DNA from: an uncultured Atopobiaceae bacterium
GTDB lineage: Bacteria; Actinomycetota; Coriobacteriia; Coriobacteriales; Atopobiaceae
Direction of reading: 5' to 3'
Length of the DNA: 5,965 nt
NCBI GenBank assembly: GCA_900770865.1
Contig: CAAGLU010000125.1
Location: 1 to 5,965, forward strand
The notes beneath the pieces are model-generated. The model did no database searches. It had not been told where the DNA came from and worked only from the letters and a program-made list of their open reading frames with translations. Positions 1 through 5,555 of this stretch are shown here, piece after piece (position 1 is the stretch's first letter; every line of letters starts with the position of its first letter). Both the position numbers and the translations under genes were made by a program.

Positions 1-599
1 AGCTCGTCTGGCCGGCCTTGGCGCACCAGGTCGCAGAGCACCTGCTCGACCTTGAGGGACGAGTTGCCCAGGGACTTCTCCTCGGGAAACTCCGCGGCGT
101 GAAACTCCTCGTTGACGAGATTGGATCCGATGGTTCGCTGTGCGTCGTCGTGGACAAGCACGCGGTCAAGCTCGACCTTCTCGCCCGTCCCAGCAAATGC
201 GACGGCGCAGAGTACCTGCACGGTGGTAAGCAGCGGCAGCGGCGTGAGCGAGCCCATGCCCTCCTGGAACTGCGGGAGGTCTGCCGGAGACACCCCAAGC
301 TGCGCCGCCATCTGGGTGACCTGTGCCGCCGGCAGCGGTGCCTCGGGGATAGGGCCAACCACCAGACGCGTGTTTCCCGCGCAAACGACGCCCACGTAGA
401 GGCTGTCGCCCACAGACAGATAGCCAACGGGGCCCGCCAGCGCGAGGGCGTCCTGCTCGCAAAGGGAAAGCGGGTCTGTCGGCAGTCGCACCGGAATGTG
501 GGCCGAGACGAGCTTCTCGCCCTGGTAGACGTGCACGGGTACCACTGCGATGCTTGCAAGGGAGGTGGCAAGGTAGTCAAGGCCATCAAGGTCCATCAT
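1..599 (-). CDS. AraC-family-type transcriptional regulator, N-terminal part (cut by window start)
   Basis: Reading the minus strand from tandem ATG codons at 599 and 596 gives about 199 residues with no stop up to the window edge, beginning MMDLDGLDYLATSLASIAV. A Shine-Dalgarno AAGGGA lies at 611-606, 6 nt before the first ATG and 9 nt before the second. The pattern resembles the sensor part of AraC-type regulators common in Firmicutes and Coriobacteriia: a short helix, a 'PVHVYQGEKLV' strand, a 'GYLSVGDSLYVGVV' strand, then 'LVVGPIPEAPL', and near the edge 'LKVEQVLCDLVRQGRPDEL'-like text that in this family leads into the linker before the HTH. The HTH itself lies outside the window, so the family call rests on the sensor half only. 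It is divergent from the SDR operon at 754, the usual arrangement for a local activator. The ligand cannot be read from sequence; given the neighbours, a plant-type glycoside or its breakdown product is a reasonable guess. Confidence 0.72.
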   Translation of the reverse strand, partial: MMDLDGLDYLATSLASIAVVPVHVYQGEKLVSAHIPVRLPTDPLSLCEQDALALAGPVGYLSVGDSLYVGVVCAGNTRLVVGPIPEAPLPAAQVTQMAAQLGVSPADLPQFQEGMGSLTPLPLLTTVQVLCAVAFAGTGEKVELDRVLVHDDAQRTIGSNLVNEEFHAAEFPEEKSLGNSSLKVEQVLCDLVRQGRPDE

Positions 600-665
600 G
601 CGGCATCCCTTCGGCGTGCGGAATCTGTAGGGTTCTCAGTAGAGGACAAAAGCATCAAATCGAGA

Positions 666-677
666 ACAACAACGACA
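666..677 (+). promoter_or_regulatory. Candidate operator ACAACAACGACA (copy 1)
   Basis: This AT-leaning 12-mer in the divergent region between the regulator and the SDR operon recurs exactly at 3947-3958, upstream of the transporter/rhamnosidase operon. Allowing one mismatch the match extends two bases 5' (GAACAACAACGACA versus GTACAACAACGACA). A site shared by the two plus-strand operons could be where the adjacent AraC-type regulator binds. It sits immediately upstream of a TATAGA hexamer (679-684). The function is inferred. Confidence 0.35.
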
Positions 678-705
678 GTATAGACCGTGCGCCTCCTCTA
701 GTCTG
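677..705 (-). promoter_or_regulatory. Possible promoter of the AraC-type regulator
   Basis: On the minus strand, TATACT (682-677) is a good -10 element, and CAGACT (705-700) lies exactly 17 bp upstream as a weak -35 (GAC core only). The predicted start would leave a leader of roughly 70 nt before the ATG at 599. The reverse complement overlaps a plus-strand TATAGA (679-684), so divergent promoters may share this spot. The call is based only on motif match and spacing. Confidence 0.3.
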
Positions 706-753
706 CTGCCATGCTCGAACACTCTGTCCAGGCGCAACAAAAGAGGGGGCACC

Positions 754-1767
754 ATGAAGGTGTTCATGATTGGCGGTACGGGACTTCTGGGAAGCGAGGC
801 GGCCCGCGAGCTCATCGCCCGCGGCCACGAAGTGACGGCTCTCGCGCTGCCTCCGGTGCCCAAGGGGGCAACGCTTCCACCCGAGATGAAGATTGAGTTT
901 GGCAACTATCTTGAGTTGACCGACGACGAGATGCGCGCCCACCTCCGAGGCTGCGACGCCTTCGTCTTCGCTGCAGGTGTTGACGAGCGCGTGGAGGGTC
1001 CGGCCCCCATCTATGACCTGTATAAGAAGTTCAACATCGACCCCATCCGCCGCCTGCTGCCGCTTGCCAAGGAGTGCGGCGTCAAGCACGTGGTTATCTG
1101 CGGCAGCTACTTTGCCTACTTTGCCAAAGAGCACCCCGAAATGCAGCTCACACGATGGCACCCCTACATCCGCAGCCGCATCGATCAGGAGAACGCCGCC
1201 ATGGACGTGGCAGGCCCGGACTTTGACGTCGCCGTGCTTGAGCTTCCCTACATCTTTGGCACCCAGCCCGGCCGCAAGCCCGTGTGGGTCTTCCTCGTTG
1301 AGAGCATCCGCAGTATGAAGGGCGTCACCATGTGGACGCGCGGCGGCACGGCCATGGTCACGGTGCACCAGGTGGGGCAGGCAATCGCGGGCGCCGTGGA
1401 GAGGAACCGCGGTGGCAACTGCTATCCCATCGGCTGGTGGAACATGACCTGGGAGCAGATGCTGCGCATCGTACACAAGTACATGGGCTGCCCCGACAAG
1501 CGCATACGCACCATCCCCAAGTGGATGTACGCCATCGGCGGCTGGAACCTCCGCCGCGACCAGAAGAAGCGCGGCATCGACGGCGGGCTTGACATGGTGC
1601 GCTTTGCCGACCTGCAGACCTCGGAAATCTTTATCGACAAGTCCCTGGGCGCCGAGCCTCTGGGCGTGACCGACGACGACATCGACGCGGCAATTGGAGA
1701 CTCCATCCGCCTGTCGATTGCCGTTGCGGACAAGAAGGCCGACGTTATCTCCATGAAGGGGGAGTAG
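754..1767 (+). CDS. NAD(P)-dependent epimerase/dehydratase-like SDR protein
   Basis: A 337-residue protein that starts at an ATG preceded by GAGGGG (743-748). It opens with a beta-strand and glycine-rich nucleotide-binding loop GGTGLLG (residues 7-13, G-x-x-G-x-x-G), typical of extended or atypical short-chain dehydrogenases/reductases with a Rossmann fold. A strand ending in 'VVICGSY' (residues 112-119) supplies the usual Ser region. The expected Tyr-x-x-x-Lys pair appears as Y138-I-R-S-R142, with Arg in place of Lys. 'LPYIFG' and 'VTVHQVGQAIAGAV' match the substrate-side segments of the NAD-dependent epimerase/dehydratase family, and the length is normal for it. No signal peptide or membrane segment is visible, so it should be cytoplasmic. 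It is the first gene of a two-gene operon with another SDR 2 nt downstream, divergent from the AraC-type regulator. Substrate unknown; a sugar or aglycone oxidation, reduction or epimerisation is likely. Confidence 0.85.
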   Translation: MKVFMIGGTGLLGSEAARELIARGHEVTALALPPVPKGATLPPEMKIEFGNYLELTDDEMRAHLRGCDAFVFAAGVDERVEGPAPIYDLYKKFNIDPIRRLLPLAKECGVKHVVICGSYFAYFAKEHPEMQLTRWHPYIRSRIDQENAAMDVAGPDFDVAVLELPYIFGTQPGRKPVWVFLVESIRSMKGVTMWTRGGTAMVTVHQVGQAIAGAVERNRGGNCYPIGWWNMTWEQMLRIVHKYMGCPDKRIRTIPKWMYAIGGWNLRRDQKKRGIDGGLDMVRFADLQTSEIFIDKSLGAEPLGVTDDDIDAAIGDSIRLSIAVADKKADVISMKGE

Positions 1768-1769
1768 CA

Positions 1770-3314
1770 ATGTCTGGCGAAAGAGACACGGCAGCCTTGC
1801 GCAGAAGGTCGCGCGTCTTCATGACCGGTGCCTCGGGCGGCATGGGCATGGCGTCGCTCAAGCAGATGCTCCCGGCCGTGGGCGACAAGTACGACCTGGT
1901 GGTTCTCGTGCGTGATTCCGAGAAGAACCGAGCCGAGATGGCGGCCTTCGAGGGCACGCCTGGCTTCGAGGTAATGTGGGGTGACCTGGATGACGACGCT
2001 GCCGTGCGCCGCTGTCTTCTTGGCACCAGACTGGTGCTCCACATTGCGGCATTTGTCTCACCAGCGGCGGACTACCACCCCAAGACGGCCATGCACGTGA
2101 ACTTTGGCGGTACCAAGCACTTGGTGGACACAATCCACGAGCTGGGGCAGGACGAGACCACTGCCTTTGTCTACATTGGAACCGTCGCCGAGACGGGCGA
2201 CCGCATGCCTCCAATCCATTGGGGGCGCGTGGGCGACCCGATAAAGCCCAGCATGTTCGACTACTACGCGGTCTCCAAGGTGGCTGCCGAGCGGTACGTG
2301 ATCGAGTCCGGGCTGGCGCGCTGGGCTAGCCTCAGGCAGACGGGCATAATCGGCCCCGCCATGGTGCAGATACGAGACGCCATCCAGTTCCACAACTGCC
2401 TCTTCAACGTGCTCGAGTACTGCTCGGACAGGGACTCCGGTCGTGCGATGGCGCATCTTGCGGAGTACGACGCGACGGGTACGCTTGACCCCTCGTTTTG
2501 GTGCCACATCTACAACATTGGCGGGGGAGCCCAGTGCCGCGTGAGCACCATCGACATGTACCGCAAGCTCTACGGCGAGCTTGGCTTCACGAGCCTCGAT
2601 CCCGTGATCGACAACAAGTACGTTGCAACGCGCAACTTCCACGGTCAGTACTACCTGGACTCCGATAGGCTGGAGAACTTCCTCCACTTTAGGAGCGACT
2701 CCATGCAGTACTTCTACGACGAGTACCTAAAGGCCATGGGGCCGGCGGCAATCGGCTTCTCTCGCTTCCTCTGCCGCATCCCCGGCGGTCAGCGCCTTAT
2801 GGGTTCAATCATCAAGAAGTCAACGTTCGACGCGCTTCTCGACGCCGAGCACGGCACGCGCCACTTTATCCAGGCAGGCATGGACGACCGCATCGACGCC
2901 TACTGGGGAAGCCGCGCGGCGTGGGAGGCACTTCCCGAGATGGTGAGCGACATGCCCGAGTTCACCGATTGGGACCACGTGGTGCACATCGACCACGGCT
3001 ACGACGAGTCCAAGCCCGAGGAGGAGCTCTCGCTCGAGGACGTGCGCGGCGCCGCGGAGTTCCGCGGCGGCAAGCTGCTCTCCACGCAGATGCGCACTGG
3101 CGACTGGCACGGCAAGCTCCGCTTTAGGTGCGCCTTTGGCCACGAGTTCGAGGCGAGTCCGCGCCTGGTGCTGGAGGGAGGGCACTGGTGTCCCGTCTGC
3201 GAGGCCAAGAGCTGGAACTACGGCGCCCGCGCGAAGGTGGACCCCTTCTTCGCACAGGTATGGAACCCGCTCCACTCGCCAGACGAGATGCGCGAGTATC
3301 CCAAGGAGTGCTAG
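1770..3314 (+). CDS. Extended SDR (NAD-dependent epimerase/dehydratase-like) with C-terminal zinc-ribbon-like extension
   Basis: A 514-residue protein whose ATG lies 2 nt after the upstream SDR stop, with its Shine-Dalgarno GGGGGAG inside the end of that gene, so the two are almost certainly cotranscribed. Residues 15-330 form an extended SDR. The nucleotide loop is GASGGMG (20-26), an acidic 'GDLDD' follows at 71-75, 'HIAAFVSP' at 91-98, a Thr in 'YIGTVAE' (T138) stands at the catalytic Ser/Thr position, and the catalytic pair is Y166-A-V-S-K170. Unlike its partner, it therefore keeps a complete active-site set. The family usually ends near 300-350 residues. Here about 180 more follow, including an acidic linker (~417-432) and a putative metal site C454-x3-H458 ... 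C474-P-V-C477 in a context ('FRCAFGHEFEASP', 'GHWCPVCEAKSW') like zinc ribbons. The substrate is unknown and the protein looks cytoplasmic. A role in modifying the aglycone or sugar released by the nearby rhamnosidase is inferred. Confidence 0.87.
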   Translation: MSGERDTAALRRRSRVFMTGASGGMGMASLKQMLPAVGDKYDLVVLVRDSEKNRAEMAAFEGTPGFEVMWGDLDDDAAVRRCLLGTRLVLHIAAFVSPAADYHPKTAMHVNFGGTKHLVDTIHELGQDETTAFVYIGTVAETGDRMPPIHWGRVGDPIKPSMFDYYAVSKVAAERYVIESGLARWASLRQTGIIGPAMVQIRDAIQFHNCLFNVLEYCSDRDSGRAMAHLAEYDATGTLDPSFWCHIYNIGGGAQCRVSTIDMYRKLYGELGFTSLDPVIDNKYVATRNFHGQYYLDSDRLENFLHFRSDSMQYFYDEYLKAMGPAAIGFSRFLCRIPGGQRLMGSIIKKSTFDALLDAEHGTRHFIQAGMDDRIDAYWGSRAAWEALPEMVSDMPEFTDWDHVVHIDHGYDESKPEEELSLEDVRGAAEFRGGKLLSTQMRTGDWHGKLRFRCAFGHEFEASPRLVLEGGHWCPVCEAKSWNYGARAKVDPFFAQVWNPLHSPDEMREYPKEC

Positions 3315-3351
3315 GCGGCGTGCTGCGCTAGAGGGGCCTGGTATGCCTCAC

Positions 3352-3812
3352 TCACCCCATGGCCCGTCGCTTGGGAGGGCGTCCCGCGCGGGCGCCCTCC
3401 TCCTTTCTGCGGTCAATGCTTTCGCAGGTGACGTAGGTGTGCCGACCAACTCGATAGCCATCGAGGACTCCCGAGTCAATCATTCTCGTTATTCTACCGG
3501 GGCTTACCCCTAACTGACGTGCGGCTTCTGCTGCGGAAACATGCGGCCCGGGAAGCACGTAACCTGCGCTGGTCTCGAAAAAGACGTAGACAGACTCCGA
3601 ATCCTCCGGGCACGGGATGCTTGTGGGTGCGGGGGGCTGCTCTCCTTGTGCGAGAAGAGCCGCCACATACGTGCGCATGGCGTCTCCCGCTTGCGCAAGG
3701 GCTTCCATGTGGCTCTCGCCATAGGTGAAGCATCCGGGGAGGTCGGGAACGGTGACGTCCCATCCGCCTTCTTCGTCCCGCGTGAGAAGTACCCATAGAT
3801 GAGCTTGGCCAT
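3352..3812 (-). CDS. HicB-family antitoxin-like protein with excisionase-type HTH; probable frameshift near the start
   Basis: The minus strand encodes a HicB-like fold followed by a DNA-binding domain. 'WVLLTRDEEGGWDVTVPDLP' plus 'GCFTYGES' and 'EALAQAGDAM' match the HicB degenerate-RNase-H domain. 'VSAAEAARQLGVSPGRITRM' then 'SGVLDGYRVGRH' match an excisionase/MerR-like helix-turn-helix. The good start is ATG 3812-3810, with a perfect AAGGAGG and the HicB-like opening MAKLIY, but that frame departs from the HicB frame after TAT (3797-3795). One missing base, giving TAT-TGG, would restore MAKLIY-WVLLTRDEEGG. The long open frame can otherwise begin only at a TTG at 3834, which has no Shine-Dalgarno and would read through the AAGGAGG as codons. 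No HicA toxin is visible on either side. It may be a decayed antitoxin, a stand-alone regulator, or intact with an assembly error. It is convergent with the SDR operon. Confidence 0.75.
3374..3407 (+). terminator. Possible rho-independent terminator for the SDR operon
   Basis: GGAGGGCG (3374-3381) pairs perfectly with CGCCCTCC (3393-3400). The enclosed bases extend the stem with CCC/GGG around GCGC, and TCCTTTC follows as a weak pyrimidine tract. It lies 60 nt past the stop of the second SDR gene, a plausible place for operon termination. It is also inside the 3' end of the opposing HicB-like gene, encoding its Gly/Arg/Pro/Ala-rich tail, so the symmetry may be partly a codon-bias effect. The poor U-tract lowers confidence. 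Confidence 0.4.
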
Positions 3813-3827
3813 GTTGCCTCCTTACAG

Positions 3828-3844
3828 TTGACAATTAATGTCAA
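3828..3844. promoter_or_regulatory. Palindrome TTGACA-N5-TGTCAA, candidate operator
   Basis: Six-base perfect inverted arms, TTGACA (3828-3833) and TGTCAA (3839-3844), flank ATTAA. The site lies about 16-32 bp upstream of the HicB-like ATG, just before its Shine-Dalgarno, where HicB-type proteins often bind to autoregulate. Its left arm is also the -35 element of the plus-strand promoter described at 3828-3856, so a bound protein would block that promoter too. Operator function is inferred from symmetry and position. Confidence 0.4.
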
Positions 3845-3856
3845 GCAATATATAGA
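3828..3856 (+). promoter_or_regulatory. Sigma-70-type promoter (TTGACA-17 bp-TATAGA)
   Basis: A consensus -35, TTGACA (3828-3833), is followed at the optimal 17 bp by TATAGA (3851-3856) in an AT-rich island, unusual for this GC-rich window. The first 12 bases, TTGACAATTAAT, equal those of the E. coli trp promoter as I recall it. Transcription would run rightward from about 3863, giving a ~195-nt leader before the transporter ATG at 4059. The LexA-like box overlaps the -10 and start region, so this promoter may be SOS-repressed. Confidence 0.5.
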
Positions 3857-3871
3857 ACGTATGTTCTATAT
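3850..3871. promoter_or_regulatory. LexA/SOS-box-like palindrome
   Basis: Perfect 9-bp arms ATATAGAAC (3850-3858) and GTTCTATAT (3863-3871) surround GTAT. The core GAAC-GTAT-GTTC (3855-3866) fits the Gram-positive LexA consensus GAAC-RNRY-GTTC, with all fixed and degenerate core positions satisfied; the flanking C on each side is A/T here. It lies about 40-60 bp upstream of the HicB-like ATG. There it would cover the spacer or -10 of that gene's promoter (possible minus-strand -35 TTGATG at 3880-3875, 18 bp from TCTATA at 3856-3851), and also the -10 of the rightward promoter. Confidence 0.6.
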
Positions 3872-3946
3872 TATCATCAAAAGGCCAGCTGCCAGTTACT
3901 TGCTCTGCCGCTGACAGCCAAAATAACGCCGCCTAGCGGTGCCTGT

Positions 3947-3970
3947 ACAACAACGACAATCAAACGACAA
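3947..3970 (+). promoter_or_regulatory. Candidate operator: motif copy 2 and 11-bp-spaced direct repeat
   Basis: ACAACAACGACA (3947-3958) repeats the 12-mer at 666-677. Within and after it, AACGACAA occurs twice (3952-3959 and 3963-3970), 11 bp apart, placing both on the same DNA face as AraC-type half-sites often are. A possible -10, TACAGT, lies at 4001-4006, which would put the repeats at roughly -65 to -43, a usual activator position. Regulation of the transporter/rhamnosidase operon from here is inferred. Confidence 0.38.
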
Positions 3971-4058
3971 ATACGTAAGAACTCACCTACGCCTACCTCA
4001 TACAGTACGCACAACAGGAATGCGGGCCCACAAGGCCACGCGCGGGAAGGGAACCGGC

Positions 4059-5552
4059 ATGGGAGAATCGCGGTTGTCGTTCATCAACAAGCCAGTCTTT
4101 GACTCTCGGGTGAAGTCCGAGGAGGTGCGCCCCGCCGAGAAGATCCTCGGCTACCTGGTGGGGCCCGTTGGCCCAGCCCTGGTAAATGCGGTGCTGGCCA
4201 GCTACCTCAACGTCTTCTACACCGACGTCCTGGGCCTCACGCTGCTCTGGGGCGGCCTCTTCCTTCTCGTCTTCCCCATCATCTCGAAGGTTGCCAACGC
4301 CGTGGTCAACCTTTGGGTAGGAAAGCTCATCGAGCGCACGCACACGCGCCAGGGCAAGGCGCGCCCGTACCTGCTCATCTCGGCACCCATCTTCCTTGTG
4401 ACCACGGTGCTCTGCTTCACGGTGCCCCAGCTGGGCCTTGTTCCCGAGGTCATCTGGGTTGTGGTGAGCTACAACCTCTTCTACCTCTGCGCGAACTCGT
4501 TCTACACCATGGCGCACAACCTCATGGTGCCGCTCTCCACGCGAGACTCCGACGCCCGCGGCAGCCTCTCGGTCATGAACAACATAGCCATGACCATGGC
4601 CACGGGCATCATCATCGCGATGCTCTTCCCCATGTTCGTGCTGCCCGTGATTGGCGCGAGCCACGCCGCCTGGGCCGTGATGGGCTGGATTCTGGGCGCC
4701 ATCGCACTGCCGTTCATCCTCACGGAGTACTACTTCACCCGTGAGCGCGTGACGGAGGAGCAGGGCGAGCAAGCCGCCGAGGAGCCCATGCCCTTCCGTG
4801 AGCAAATCCGCACCGTAATGGGCGACCGCTACTGGGTCATCCTGATGCTTTACCTGTTCATCTACACGCTTTCCAGCAACTTCAAGAACCTGTCTCTGCT
4901 CTATTACTGCAACTACGTGCTGGGTTCCTACAACGACGGCATCACGCTCACGTTGGTCAACGTGATTGGCGGCATCCCCATGGGCCTGGGCATCTTTGCA
5001 GTGTGGCCCATCGCCAAGCGGGCGGGGCTTCGCAACACCACGCTCTGGGGCTTTGTGATCGTGGCAGTGGGCTCGGCCATCTGCGCCCTCTTTCCCACCA
5101 ACATGCCGGTGGTTCTCGCCGGGCAGTTCATCAAGAACGTGGGATGCCTGCCCGCGGCCTACGTCTTCATGGCGCTCTTTGCCGACGTGCTCGACCACTG
5201 CGAGTGGCGCTTCGGCTTCCGTTGCGACGGCCTCTCCAGCGCTGTGTACTCCATCATCCAGACCGTCTGCGTGGGTCTCGCCAATGGCATATTCAACCTC
5301 ATGCTGGGCGTGACGGGCTACGTGCCGCCCTCGGTCGTGGATGGCGTGACCGTGGCTGCCGCGCAGAGTGACGCCACCAAGGGCGTCTTCATCTTCTTCT
5401 TCCTGGTGCTCGACATCATCACCTCTGCGGTAATCGTGGTCCTGCTCTCGCGCCTCAACGTCGAGAGGACCATCAAGCAGGAGCAGGAAGAGATCAAGGC
5501 GCGCCACCAGGGTTCCGCTGACGAGAAGCCCGCAACCACCGAGGAGGCATAG
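4059..5552 (+). CDS. GPH-family (MelB-like) glycoside/sugar transporter, MFS
   Basis: A 497-residue membrane protein starting at ATG 4059, chosen because AAGGGA (4047-4052) precedes it and the protein then opens MGESRLSF shortly before TM1. About 12 hydrophobic segments are visible (roughly 31-53, 62-90, 102-122, 129-150, 170-192, 202-222, 258-275, 295-318, 328-345, 349-374, 394-418 and 443-464), with a charged central loop (223-257) and a charged cytoplasmic tail. GPH hallmarks are 'FYTDVLGL' (53-60), 'RQGKARPYLL' (97-106) after TM2, and 'DVLDHCEWRFGFRCDG' (376-391) before TM11, followed by 'GYVPP'. No PTS IIA tail is present. The MelB acidic sites are missing: A40 stands at Asp19, N80 and N84 at Asp55 and Asp59, and no Asp at Asp124, so ion coupling may differ. 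It precedes an alpha-L-rhamnosidase by 3 nt, which points to import of rhamnosides or rhamnose-containing oligosaccharides. Confidence 0.9.
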   Translation: MGESRLSFINKPVFDSRVKSEEVRPAEKILGYLVGPVGPALVNAVLASYLNVFYTDVLGLTLLWGGLFLLVFPIISKVANAVVNLWVGKLIERTHTRQGKARPYLLISAPIFLVTTVLCFTVPQLGLVPEVIWVVVSYNLFYLCANSFYTMAHNLMVPLSTRDSDARGSLSVMNNIAMTMATGIIIAMLFPMFVLPVIGASHAAWAVMGWILGAIALPFILTEYYFTRERVTEEQGEQAAEEPMPFREQIRTVMGDRYWVILMLYLFIYTLSSNFKNLSLLYYCNYVLGSYNDGITLTLVNVIGGIPMGLGIFAVWPIAKRAGLRNTTLWGFVIVAVGSAICALFPTNMPVVLAGQFIKNVGCLPAAYVFMALFADVLDHCEWRFGFRCDGLSSAVYSIIQTVCVGLANGIFNLMLGVTGYVPPSVVDGVTVAAAQSDATKGVFIFFFLVLDIITSAVIVVLLSRLNVERTIKQEQEEIKARHQGSADEKPATTEEA

Positions 5553-5555
5553 GCC

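Noticed and set aside
18..683. 221-codon plus-strand open frame opposite the AraC-type gene
   Set aside because: It is Arg/His-rich without domain signal, while the minus strand encodes a recognisable regulator with a ribosome site.
655..1770. Long minus-strand open frame opposite the first SDR gene
   Set aside because: It has low-complexity His/Val/Ala-rich composition and no recognisable domain, as expected from the complement of GC-biased codons.
3315..3351. Possible hairpin in the gap between the convergent genes
   Set aside because: Only a bulged 4-5 bp stem (GAGG...CCTC) without a T-run could be drawn.
3813..3834. TTG start for the HicB-like frame at 3834
   Set aside because: No ribosome site precedes it, and the frame would translate through the AAGGAGG that serves ATG 3812.
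3927..3941. Small hairpin CGCCGC-CTA-GCGGTG in the transporter leader
   Set aside because: Six pairs including one G-U, a three-base loop and no U-tract; too weak to call a terminator or riboswitch.
3939..4058. Upstream GTG start giving the transporter 40 extra N-terminal residues
   Set aside because: It lacks a Shine-Dalgarno, the extra residues are not transporter-like, and they would cover the direct repeat; ATG 4059 has a good site and a family-typical N-terminus.
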